The translations under genes and the position numbers were made by a program. A DNA stretch of 64,000 nucleotides, from assembly GCF_003173035.1 (NCBI RefSeq), contig NZ_QGLE01000008.1, forward strand, positions 62,001 to 126,000, in the 5' to 3' direction. The notes beneath the pieces are model-generated. The model was not told the origin of the DNA. It did not search any database and saw only the letters and a list, made by a program, of their open reading frames with translations. This DNA comes from Zavarzinia aquatilis (GTDB lineage Bacteria > Pseudomonadota > Alphaproteobacteria > Zavarziniales > Zavarziniaceae). Of this stretch, positions 26,125 through 34,843 are shown one piece after another (the stretch's first letter is position 1; every line of letters begins with the position of its first letter).

Positions 26125-29100
26125 TCAGGCCGCCGGCAGCAGGCGGGGCCGCCGCCGTCCGCGCAGCCGGTCGACGGCGACATAGACGACAGGGGTCGTG
26201 TAGATGGTGACGAATTGCGCGGCGATCAGGCCGCCGACCATGGCGATGCCCAGCGGCTGGCGCAGTTCCGAGCCGATGCCGACCCCGATGGCCAGCGGCA
26301 GGGCGCCGAAGACGGCGGCCATGGTGGTCATGGTGATGGGGCGGAACCGCTGGCGGGCGGCATGGACGATGGCGTCGCGCGGGGCGAGGCCCAGCTCCCG
26401 TTCGGCGACCAGGGCGAAGTCGACCATCATGATCGCGTTCTTCATCACGATGCCGATGAGGAGGATGAGCGCGATCGCCGCGATGAAGGAAAACTCGGTT
26501 CCCGTAATCAGCAGGGCGAGCAGGGCGCCGACGCCGGACGACGGAATGGTCGACAGGATGGTCAGCGGGTGGGCATAGCTCTCGTAGAGCATCCCGAGCA
26601 CGAGATAGATCGCGACGATGGCACCCAGCAGCATCCAGAGCTGGGCGCTGCCGGCATCCGACGCCGCCTTGGCGTCGCCCGCGAAAAGGCCGGTGATGTC
26701 CGGCGGCAGGTTGAGGCCGCGCGCCGTCGCCTCGATCTTGGTCATGGCGGTGCCGAGGGCGATATCGGGGGCGAGGTTGAAACCGATGGTGATCGCCAGC
26801 AATTGCCCCATGTGGTTGATCTGCACCGGCAGCAGGCCGAGGTCGCGGCTGGTCACCACCGACAGCGGCACCTGCCGCCCGTCCGTCGCCGAGACATAGA
26901 GCCGGTCGAGGGCGTCGATATCGTCGCGGTCGTCGGCGCGGACCTCGATCACCACCTTGGCCTGATCGAACTCGTTGTAGATATTGGCGACCTGGCGCTG
27001 ACCGAAGGCATTGTAGAGCGCGGTGTCGATGGCCGCGACCGAGACGCCGAGGCGGGCCGCGCTGTCGCGGTCGATGACGATGCGGGCGGTCAACCCGTTG
27101 GCGGCCTGATCGGTCGAAACGTCGGTGATCTCGGGCAGGGCGCGCATGGCTTCCCGCATCCGCTCCACCTGCCGGGTCAGGCGCGGCAGGTCGGGCCCCA
27201 GCATCGTGTATTGATAGGTGGCACGGCCCGCCCGCCCGCCGACGCCGAAATCGTCGACCGGGCGCAGATAGCTGTCGATGCCGACCAGTTTCGCCAGCTT
27301 GGGGCGCAGGCGCTCCACCACCTGATCGGCCGAGACGTCGCGCTGCCCGAAGGGCTTCAGGTTCACCGTGATGCTGCCGTTGTTCAGGGCATTGAAGATG
27401 CCGACCCCGACCGAGGACGAGACGCTGTCGACGGCGGGATCGGCCATGATCGCGCGAACGACATCGGCCTGCCGCGCGCGCATGGCGTCGAAGGAAATAT
27501 CCGGCGGGGCGTCGGTCACGCCCCGGATCACGCCCGTGTCCTGCTTGGGCAGGAAACCCTTGGGCACGACGCCGTAAAGCCCGAGACCGAGCAGCATGGC
27601 GACGACGATGATCCCCAGCATGGTCCAGGGCACGGTCAGGGCGGTCGCCAGGCTGCGGCCATAGGCTTCGCCGAGGCGGGCAAGGCCCCGCTCCATCGCT
27701 TCGCCCAGACGGCCGCCCTTCGCCGCCTCGCCACCCGGGGGCAGCAGATGGGCGCACATGGTCGGGGTCAGGGTCAGGGAAATCACGGCGGAGGCGAGGA
27801 TGGCGACGGCCAGCGTCACGCCGAATTCCTGAAAGAACCGGCCGAGGATGCCGGGCATGAACAGGATGGGGATCAGCGCGGCGATGAGCGAGGCGGTCAG
27901 CGAGACGACGGTGAAGGCGATCTGCCGCGCGCCCCGTTTCGCCGCGTCGAGCGGGCTCGCGCCCTGTTCCATCAGGCGGAAGACGTTTTCCACCATGACG
28001 ATCGTATCGTCGACGATGAAGCCGACGGCGATGATCAGGGCCATGATCGACAGATTGTCGAGACTGTAACCCAGCAGATACATGACGGCGAAAGTGGCGC
28101 AGACCGCGACCGGAATGGTCGCCGCCGGAATCACCGTGGCCCAGAAGCGGCGCAGGAACAGCGCGATCACCAGGATGACGAGGGCGGTCGACAGCAGCAT
28201 GGTCAGCTGCAGGTCGAAGATGCCGGCGCGCAGGACCTTGGTGCGGTCGGCGACGACCCGGAGGTCGAGGGCGGGCGGCAGCAGGGGGCGCAGTTCGGCA
28301 AGGGCGACATGCACGCGGTCGACGACCTCGATCGTGTTGGCGCCCGGTCGCTTGCGCACTTCGACGAGGACGGCGCGCTTGCCGTCGAGCCAGGAGCCGA
28401 CCTTGGTGTTGCTGACATCGTCGGTCACGGTGGCGATATCGCCGAGGCGGATCGGCGCGCTGCCCTTCCAGGCGACGATCTGGCCGCGGAAGGCGGCGGC
28501 GTCGCGCAGCTGGTCGTTGGCGGCGATGGAAAAGCTCTTCTCCGGGCCATCGAAACTGCCCTTGGGGCCGAGGGTGCTGAGCGCCGAGAGGGCGGCCCGC
28601 ACATCCTCGAGATCGAGGCCGAGGGCGCCGATCCGCACCGGATCGACCGCCACCCGCACCGCCGTCTTGTCCGCCCCGCTGATCGAGACCTGCGACACGC
28701 CGGGGATCTGCGAGAGTTTTTGCAGGACGATCTGGTCGGCGAAATCATAGACCTGCGCCGCCGGCATGATGTCGCTGGCGAGGGACAGGGTGATGACCGG
28801 GAAGATGTTGGGGTTGGCCTTGATGTAGAAGGGCGGCGCCGGCAGGTCGGCGGGCAGGGTGGCGGCGGCCGCGTTGATCGCCGCCTGCACGTCGCGGGCG
28901 ACACCGTCGACGTCCCGCGAGACATCGAATTGCGCGACGATGGTCGAGCCGCCGAGGGCATTGATCGAGGTGAGTTCGGTCAGGCCGGCGATGGTGCCGA
29001 TCTGCCGCTCCAGCGGGGTGGCGACGGCGGCGGCCATGGTCTCGGGGCTGGCGCCGGGCAGGCCGGTGCGGACGACGATGGTCGGCAGGTCGACGACCGG

Positions 29101-29211
29101 CATCGAGGCGACGGGCAGGTGGAAATAGGCGACGAGGCCGAGCAGCATCACCCCGATCATCACGAGCGAGGTCGCGATGGGCCGGCGGATGAAGGGATCG
29201 GACAGCATCAC
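26125..29211 (-). CDS. mdtC: RND multidrug efflux permease, MdtC-like
   Basis: 1028 aa, an inner-membrane RND (HAE-1) pump with 12 membrane segments and two large periplasmic loops. The proton-relay pair in the fourth segment is present (GFIVDDTIVMVENV), as are the N-terminal FIRRPIATSLVMIGVMLLGL and the second-half motif IGIVMKNAIMMVDFAL. It is the second of two tandem RND genes and overlaps the first by ATGA, the arrangement of MdtB/MdtC heteromultimeric pumps. Confidence 0.91.
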   Translation of the reverse strand: MMLSDPFIRRPIATSLVMIGVMLLGLVAYFHLPVASMPVVDLPTIVVRTGLPGASPETMAAAVATPLERQIGTIAGLTELTSINALGGSTIVAQFDVSRDVDGVARDVQAAINAAAATLPADLPAPPFYIKANPNIFPVITLSLASDIMPAAQVYDFADQIVLQKLSQIPGVSQVSISGADKTAVRVAVDPVRIGALGLDLEDVRAALSALSTLGPKGSFDGPEKSFSIAANDQLRDAAAFRGQIVAWKGSAPIRLGDIATVTDDVSNTKVGSWLDGKRAVLVEVRKRPGANTIEVVDRVHVALAELRPLLPPALDLRVVADRTKVLRAGIFDLQLTMLLSTALVILVIALFLRRFWATVIPAATIPVAVCATFAVMYLLGYSLDNLSIMALIIAVGFIVDDTIVMVENVFRLMEQGASPLDAAKRGARQIAFTVVSLTASLIAALIPILFMPGILGRFFQEFGVTLAVAILASAVISLTLTPTMCAHLLPPGGEAAKGGRLGEAMERGLARLGEAYGRSLATALTVPWTMLGIIVVAMLLGLGLYGVVPKGFLPKQDTGVIRGVTDAPPDISFDAMRARQADVVRAIMADPAVDSVSSSVGVGIFNALNNGSITVNLKPFGQRDVSADQVVERLRPKLAKLVGIDSYLRPVDDFGVGGRAGRATYQYTMLGPDLPRLTRQVERMREAMRALPEITDVSTDQAANGLTARIVIDRDSAARLGVSVAAIDTALYNAFGQRQVANIYNEFDQAKVVIEVRADDRDDIDALDRLYVSATDGRQVPLSVVTSRDLGLLPVQINHMGQLLAITIGFNLAPDIALGTAMTKIEATARGLNLPPDITGLFAGDAKAASDAGSAQLWMLLGAIVAIYLVLGMLYESYAHPLTILSTIPSSGVGALLALLITGTEFSFIAAIALILLIGIVMKNAIMMVDFALVAERELGLAPRDAIVHAARQRFRPITMTTMAAVFGALPLAIGVGIGSELRQPLGIAMVGGLIAAQFVTIYTTPVVYVAVDRLRGRRRPRLLPAA

Positions 29212-32200
29212 GCCAGCCCTTGCGAGGCAGCCTTTCGCCCGCGCAGGCGGCGCTGCAGCCGGTCGAAGGCGAGATAGATCACGGGCGTCGTATAGAGGCT
29301 GAGGACCTGCGACAGGATCAGCCCGCCGACGATGGCGATGCCCAGCGGCTGGCGGATCTCCGCCCCGGTGCCCCCCGCGACCGCGAGTGGCACGGCGCCG
29401 AGGAGGGCAGCCATGGTCGTCATCATGATCGGGCGGAAGCGCAGCAGGCAGGCCTGATAGATCGCCTCGCGCGGGGGCATCCCTTGCGTCCGCTCGGCGT
29501 CGAGGGCGAAGTCGATCATCATGATCGCGTTCTTCTTCACGATGCCGATGAGAAGGATGATGCCGATCAGCGAGATGACATCCAGCTCCTTGCCGAACAG
29601 CATGAGACCGAGGAGGGCGCCGATGCCGGCCGATGGCAGGGTGGAGAGAATGGTGATCGGGTGGATGTAACTCTCGTAGAGCACGCCGAGGACGATATAG
29701 ACCGTGACCACGGCGGCGAGGATCAGCCAGACTTCGCTGCTGCGCGAGCGGCCGAATTCGGCGGCGGAGCCGATGTAACTGCGGCCGATCTGCTCCGGCA
29801 TGTCGATCGCCGCCTCCGCCGCGTGGATCGCGTCCGTCGCCTCGCCCAGCGACCAGCCGGGGGCGAGGTTGAAGGACAGGGTGACGGCGGGGAAGAGGCC
29901 GTGGTGCATCAGGGCGAGGGGGGCGGCTTCCTGCGTCGCCCTTGTGAAGGTCGACAGGGGCACCATGTCGCCGCCGGCCGACTTCACATAGGCGTGGCGG
30001 AAGGCTTCCGCGTCCTCGCGGAAGGTGGGCGCGACCTCGAGGATCACCTTGTACTGGTTGGTCTGGGTATAGATCGTGGCGATCTGGCGCTGGCCGAAGG
30101 CGTTATAGAGCGCGTCGTTGATCGAGCCGATGGAAATGCCGAGGCGGGCGGCGGCGTCGCGGTCGATGGTCAAGGCGGCCCGCAGGCCGCCCGCCTGCGC
30201 GTCGGAGGCGACATCGGCCAGCGCCGGCTGGCGGCGCAACTCGTCGAGCAGCCGGCCGGACCACAGCGACAGGTCGGCGGCGCTGACTCCCTGCAACATA
30301 TATTGATACTGGGTGCGGGCATGGCTGGTGCCGATGGCCAGTTCCTGCGCCGACTGCATGTAAAGGCTGATGCCCTGCACGCCGGCCGTCTTGGCCTTCA
30401 GGCGGCGCATCACAGCATCGGCGGATTCGCCGCGCGCGCCATGGGGCTTCAGGCTGATGTAGAGCCGCCCGGCGTTACCCGTCGTGTTGATCGTGCCGGT
30501 GCCGACGAAGGCGGAGACGGCGGCCACGGCCTCGTCGCCCCGGACGATGTCGGCGATTTCCTGCTGCTTCGTCGCCATGGCGGCGAAGGAAATATCGGGC
30601 GCGGCATCGGTCACGCCAATGATGAGGCCGGTGTCCTGCTGCGGCAGGAAACCCTTGGGCACCACGAGATAGAGCCCGATGGTGCCGACAAGGGTGGCGA
30701 TGGCGACCAGCAGGGTTTCGCGCTGGCGGTCCAGCACCCATCGCAGGGTCCGGTCGTAGAAGGCGACGCCCCGGTTCAGCACATCCTCGCTCCAGCGGGC
30801 GATGCGGCCGGGCTGCGCGTCCGCCCGGTCGCGGCCGAGCAGATGGGCGCACATCATCGGCGTCAGGGTCAGGGAGACGACGGCGGAAATGGCGACGGCG
30901 GCCGACAGGGTGATGGCGAATTCGTGGAACAGCCGGCCGACGACACCATCCATGAGGAGGAGCGGGATGAACACCGCGATCAGCGAGACGGTGAGCGAGA
31001 CGATGGTGAAGCCGATCTGCCGCGCGCCCTTGATCGCGGCGGGCAAGGGCTTCTCGCCGTCCTCGATGTGACGGACGATGTTCTCGATCATGACGATGGC
31101 GTCGTCGACGACGAAGCCCGTTGCGACGGTCAGCGCCATCAGCGACAGATTGTCGAGGGTGAAACCCGCCAGCGCCATGATGCCGAAGGTCGCGATCAGC
31201 GAGACCGGCAGGGTGATGCTGGGGATGATCGTCGCCCAGAGCTTCCGCAGGAACAGGAAGATCACCATGACGACGAGGCCGATCGACAGCAGCAGGGTGA
31301 ACTGCACCTCGTGGATCGCCGCGCGGATCATGTCGGTGCGGTCGGTCAGCACGTCGATCTTCACCGTGGGCGGGACGGCGGCGCGAAGCGAGGGCAGCAG
31401 GCGGTGGATGGCGTCCACCACCTCGATGATATTGGCGCCGGGCTGGCGCTGGATGTTCAGGAGGACGGCGGGCTTGCCGTCGTACCAGCCGGCCATGCGC
31501 TCGTTCTCGACGCTGTCGATCACCACGGCGACATCGCCGACGCGGACCGGGGCGCCGTTCCGTGTCGCGATGATCTGCCGGCGGTAGCCGTCGGCATCGA
31601 GCAGCTGGTCGTCGGCGCTGATCTGGAAGCTCTGGCGCGGGCCGTCGATGCCGCCCTTGGGGCTGTCGACCGTGGCGCCCCTTATGGCGAGGCGGACGTC
31701 TTCCATGGACAGGCCGAGACCGGCGAGGGCGACCGGGTTGACCTGGATGCGCACCGCTGCCTTCTGCCCGCCCTCGATGGTGACGAGGCCGACACCGGCG
31801 ACCTGCGACAGTTTCTGCGCGATGGCTGTGTCGGCGTAATCATTGACGGCGCGCAAGGGCAATTCGCCCGAGGTCATGGCGAGGATCAGCACCGGCGTAT
31901 CGGCCGGGTTCACCTTGCTGTAGGTCGGCCGGCTGGGCATGAGGTCGAGCGGCAGAAGACCGGAGGCGCCGTTGATCTGGGCCTGCACGTCCTGCGCTGC
32001 GGCGTCGATGTCGCGGCCGAGATCGAATTGCAGGGTGATCTGGCTGGTGCCGAAGGACGAGACCGAATGCATGGTGGCAAGGCCCGAAATCTGGCCGAGC
32101 TGCTTTTCGAGCGGCGTCGTCACCAGCGAGGCCATGACGTCGGGCGCCGCGCCGGGCAGGCGCGAGGTGACCTGGATGGTCGGAAAATCGACCGTCGGCA

Positions 32201-32309
32201 GGGCGGTGACCGGCAGCAGCCGGTAACCGAGCAGGCCGAGCAGCACGATGCCAAAGGTCAGCAGCGTGGTGGCGACCGGCCGGAGGATGAAGGCCTTGGC
32301 GAAATCCAT
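29208..32309 (-). CDS. mdtB: RND multidrug efflux permease, MdtB-like
   Basis: 1033 aa. Full-length RND transporter with the proton-relay motif (GFVVDDAIVMIENIVRHIEDG), N-terminal FILRPVATTLLTFGIVLLGL and the second-half motif IGIVKKNAIMMIDFAL. It starts four bases after the adaptor gene. Together with the MdtC-like partner and the adaptor it should form a tripartite pump with an outer-membrane channel encoded elsewhere; none is in this operon. Confidence 0.91.
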   Translation of the reverse strand: MDFAKAFILRPVATTLLTFGIVLLGLLGYRLLPVTALPTVDFPTIQVTSRLPGAAPDVMASLVTTPLEKQLGQISGLATMHSVSSFGTSQITLQFDLGRDIDAAAQDVQAQINGASGLLPLDLMPSRPTYSKVNPADTPVLILAMTSGELPLRAVNDYADTAIAQKLSQVAGVGLVTIEGGQKAAVRIQVNPVALAGLGLSMEDVRLAIRGATVDSPKGGIDGPRQSFQISADDQLLDADGYRRQIIATRNGAPVRVGDVAVVIDSVENERMAGWYDGKPAVLLNIQRQPGANIIEVVDAIHRLLPSLRAAVPPTVKIDVLTDRTDMIRAAIHEVQFTLLLSIGLVVMVIFLFLRKLWATIIPSITLPVSLIATFGIMALAGFTLDNLSLMALTVATGFVVDDAIVMIENIVRHIEDGEKPLPAAIKGARQIGFTIVSLTVSLIAVFIPLLLMDGVVGRLFHEFAITLSAAVAISAVVSLTLTPMMCAHLLGRDRADAQPGRIARWSEDVLNRGVAFYDRTLRWVLDRQRETLLVAIATLVGTIGLYLVVPKGFLPQQDTGLIIGVTDAAPDISFAAMATKQQEIADIVRGDEAVAAVSAFVGTGTINTTGNAGRLYISLKPHGARGESADAVMRRLKAKTAGVQGISLYMQSAQELAIGTSHARTQYQYMLQGVSAADLSLWSGRLLDELRRQPALADVASDAQAGGLRAALTIDRDAAARLGISIGSINDALYNAFGQRQIATIYTQTNQYKVILEVAPTFREDAEAFRHAYVKSAGGDMVPLSTFTRATQEAAPLALMHHGLFPAVTLSFNLAPGWSLGEATDAIHAAEAAIDMPEQIGRSYIGSAAEFGRSRSSEVWLILAAVVTVYIVLGVLYESYIHPITILSTLPSAGIGALLGLMLFGKELDVISLIGIILLIGIVKKNAIMMIDFALDAERTQGMPPREAIYQACLLRFRPIMMTTMAALLGAVPLAVAGGTGAEIRQPLGIAIVGGLILSQVLSLYTTPVIYLAFDRLQRRLRGRKAASQGLA

Positions 32310-32313
32310 GGCA

Positions 32314-33531
32314 TCAGGAATTCGGCTGGGACGATCCCGCGACCGGGGCTTCCGGCTGGGGCGCCGCGGCTTCGGTCAGGGCGCCGGGTTGCAGCTTGTA
32401 CTGGCCGTCGAGCACGATCTTCTGGCCCGCCGGCAGGCTGCTGGTGATGAGCGCGCGCCCGTCCTGCAGCCGGTTGACGACGACCGAGCGCATGGCGGCG
32501 CGGCCCTCGCCGTCGACGGTCCAGAGATAGGCGCCGTTCGGCCCCTGCTGGATCGCCGTCGCCGCGACCGACAGACCCTCGTAGATCGAGACGCGAAGCC
32601 TTGCATTGACGAATTGCCCGGGCCACAGGCGATTGTCGGCGTTGGAAAAACTGGCCTTCAGCTTCACCGTGCCGGTGGTCTGGTCGATCTGGTTGTCAAC
32701 GAGGTCGAGGCTGCCTTCGGCCAGCAGGGTCTTGTTGTCCTTGGCGAAGGCCGAAACCGGCAGGGCGCCCGCCGCCATGCCGTCGATGATTTCGGGCAGG
32801 TGATCGGCATTCAGGCTGAAGACCACGGATACGGGCGAAATCTGGCTGACGGTGACCAGCGGGTTGGTGTCGGCGGCGTGGACGATATTGCCGACATCGA
32901 CACTGCGCAGACCCGTCCGCCCGTCGATGGGCGAGCGGATCACGGTATAGTCGAGCTGGGTGCGGGCGTAGTCGACCTGCGCCTCGTCGGCGGCGACCAG
33001 GGCCTCGTATTGGGCGACCAGGGCGCGCTGGTTGTCGACCGTCTTGCGCGCGGCGAATTCGCCGATGGAGACGAGCCGGTTCAGGTTGCCGCGCGCATCG
33101 GCCAGCTGCGACTTGTCGCGCGCGAGATTGGCCAGCATCTGCTTCAGATTGGCTTCGAGCGGGCGGGGGTCGATCCGGGCGAGGACATCGCCGGCCTTTA
33201 CCGTGTCGCCTTCCTTGAAGGCGATCTCGATCACCTCGCCGTCGACCCGGGCGCGGACCTGCACCGTGTTGGAGGGCTGGACCGTGCCGATCCCGTCGAG
33301 GAAGACCGGCGTCGGCCGCTTTTCGACCGTGCCCATGACGACGGGCACGGCGCCGCCGAGACCATCGAGCGCCGGTGCCCCGGCGCCGCCGGCCCAGGCG
33401 ATCAGCCCGACCAGCAGGGCGGCGCCGATGCCACCGGTGACCAGTCTTGTACGCAAGCCAAGACCGCGCCAGCGGACGATCAGTCCGTCGGCCCGGCGCC
33501 GCACGCTTTCGGTGAAGTCAGCCGCCAGCAT
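32314..33531 (-). CDS. mdtA: RND periplasmic adaptor (membrane fusion protein), MdtA-like
   Basis: 405 aa from ATG 33531 (a TTG at 33549 is also in frame). An N-terminal membrane anchor (LVTGGIGAALLVGLIAWAGG) is followed by a lipoyl/barrel-sandwich half (VQVRARVDGEVIEIAFKEGD), an alpha-hairpin, the second lipoyl half (YTVIRSPIDGRTGLRSVDVG) and beta-barrel domains. It bridges the RND pump to the outer membrane. Its start overlaps the end of the glycosyltransferase gene by 14 bases, which ties the pump to the biosynthetic genes. Confidence 0.9.
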   Translation of the reverse strand: MLAADFTESVRRRADGLIVRWRGLGLRTRLVTGGIGAALLVGLIAWAGGAGAPALDGLGGAVPVVMGTVEKRPTPVFLDGIGTVQPSNTVQVRARVDGEVIEIAFKEGDTVKAGDVLARIDPRPLEANLKQMLANLARDKSQLADARGNLNRLVSIGEFAARKTVDNQRALVAQYEALVAADEAQVDYARTQLDYTVIRSPIDGRTGLRSVDVGNIVHAADTNPLVTVSQISPVSVVFSLNADHLPEIIDGMAAGALPVSAFAKDNKTLLAEGSLDLVDNQIDQTTGTVKLKASFSNADNRLWPGQFVNARLRVSIYEGLSVAATAIQQGPNGAYLWTVDGEGRAAMRSVVVNRLQDGRALITSSLPAGQKIVLDGQYKLQPGALTEAAAPQPEAPVAGSSQPNS

Positions 33532-34843
33532 GATCCGTCGCAAAGGCAAGGCCGGATGCCGGCGCGGAGGTGGCCCGGGTCAGCAGGCCCCAGTCGGCGA
33601 GCTGGCGGATCGCCCGCTCGACACCGTTTTCCTGACGGATCTTCTGGCCCAGCCGCTCGGCATTGGCGGCCAGCTTCGGGTCGAGCACGGCCTTGATCGC
33701 CTTGGCCATTTCGGCGGCGGTCACGGTCTTGCGGTTCAGGTGATGGGGCGCGGCGCCCAGTTTTTCCAGCTGGTTCGACCAGAAGCCCTGTTCGGTGATG
33801 AAGGGCATGACCAGCGAAGGGATGCCGGCGCGGGCGGCGGCGGCGGTCGTGCCGGCGCCGCCATGGTGGAAGGCGGCGGCCATGCGCGGGAACAGCCAGT
33901 CGTGCGGCGCCTGCTTCAGGACGAAGACCTTGTCGCTGCGCAAGGAGTCGTCGGCCGTGATGCCGCCCCAGCCGGTCGCGACGATGGCGCGGCAGCCGGC
34001 GATGCGGATCGCCTCGAGCACGATGCGGGTGATGCGCTCGGCATCCTTGCTCAGCATCGAGCCGAAACCGACATAGAGCGGTTTGTCCCCGGCGGCGAGG
34101 AAGGCGGCGAGGTCTTCGGGCGGCTGCCAGACCTCGCCCTCGTCAAGGAACCAGAAGCCGGTCACCTGCTGGTCCGCGGTCCAGTCGCGGGACTTGGGCA
34201 GGATCTGTTCGGAATAGGCATAGAGCACGCGCTTGCGCTCGGCCGGGCCGCCGTAATAGGGACCGCGCCAGGTATAGGGTTTCAGCCCCAGGTCTTTCCG
34301 CAGGATATCGTTGATCGCCGGGGCGAACATCTGCCAGGTCATCATGCGCAGGGCATGATAGAGGAAAAGATTGATCGGGCCCGGAATTTTGAAGCGGGTC
34401 GGCGGCAGCATCATCGGCGTGATGTCGCTGCACGGCGTCATCGGCTGCAACTGCGCCTGCACGCAAGGGATGCCGAGGGCATCCGACAGCGAGGCGACGA
34501 GAATGGTGGCCGGCCCCTGACCGATCAGCAACTCGGCTCCTTCGGCGGCGGCCTTGCCTTCCTCGGCCCAGTGGGAGGCCATGGCGCCCAGCTTGCCGCG
34601 CATGATCCGGCCAACCTTGACGACATTCATGCCGTTTTCGATCATCTCCGGTGCCGCGCGCATCAATTCTTCGTAATCGGCGGTAATCGGCGCATAGCCG
34701 ACGCCGAAGCGCCGGATCAGGTCCTCGAAATTATGGCTCGCCGCCAGGGTGACCTGATGGCCCTTCTTCTGCAGCCCGTGGCTGAGCGCGAGGAAGGGCC
34801 TGATGTCGCCCATGGTGCCGATGGCGAAGACGGTGATGCGCAT
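33518..34843 (-). CDS. UGT-family (GT1) glycosyltransferase
   Basis: 441 aa, GT-B fold. The N-terminus MRITVFAIGTMGDIRPFLALS and the C-terminal donor-site motif (AAFHHGGAGTTAAAARAGIP, then PFITEQGFWSNQLEKLGAAP) are those of the sterol/macrolide/rhamnolipid type UDP- or dTDP-sugar glycosyltransferases. Its ATG overlaps the NRPS stop (TGATG), so translation is coupled to the NRPS. The likely acceptor is the NRPS product, either as a biosynthetic step or as self-protection. Upstream extension to 34996 is rejected because it enters the NRPS frame. Confidence 0.87.
   Translation of the reverse strand: MRITVFAIGTMGDIRPFLALSHGLQKKGHQVTLAASHNFEDLIRRFGVGYAPITADYEELMRAAPEMIENGMNVVKVGRIMRGKLGAMASHWAEEGKAAAEGAELLIGQGPATILVASLSDALGIPCVQAQLQPMTPCSDITPMMLPPTRFKIPGPINLFLYHALRMMTWQMFAPAINDILRKDLGLKPYTWRGPYYGGPAERKRVLYAYSEQILPKSRDWTADQQVTGFWFLDEGEVWQPPEDLAAFLAAGDKPLYVGFGSMLSKDAERITRIVLEAIRIAGCRAIVATGWGGITADDSLRSDKVFVLKQAPHDWLFPRMAAAFHHGGAGTTAAAARAGIPSLVMPFITEQGFWSNQLEKLGAAPHHLNRKTVTAAEMAKAIKAVLDPKLAANAERLGQKIRQENGVERAIRQLADWGLLTRATSAPASGLAFATDHAGG

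Noticed and set aside
26215-32447. Very long plus-strand ORFs (over 1000 codons each) opposite the two RND genes
   Set aside because: They are rich in Asp/Gly/Arg/His with no domain, exactly antisense to well-conserved RND proteins, and arise from the high-GC codon pattern.
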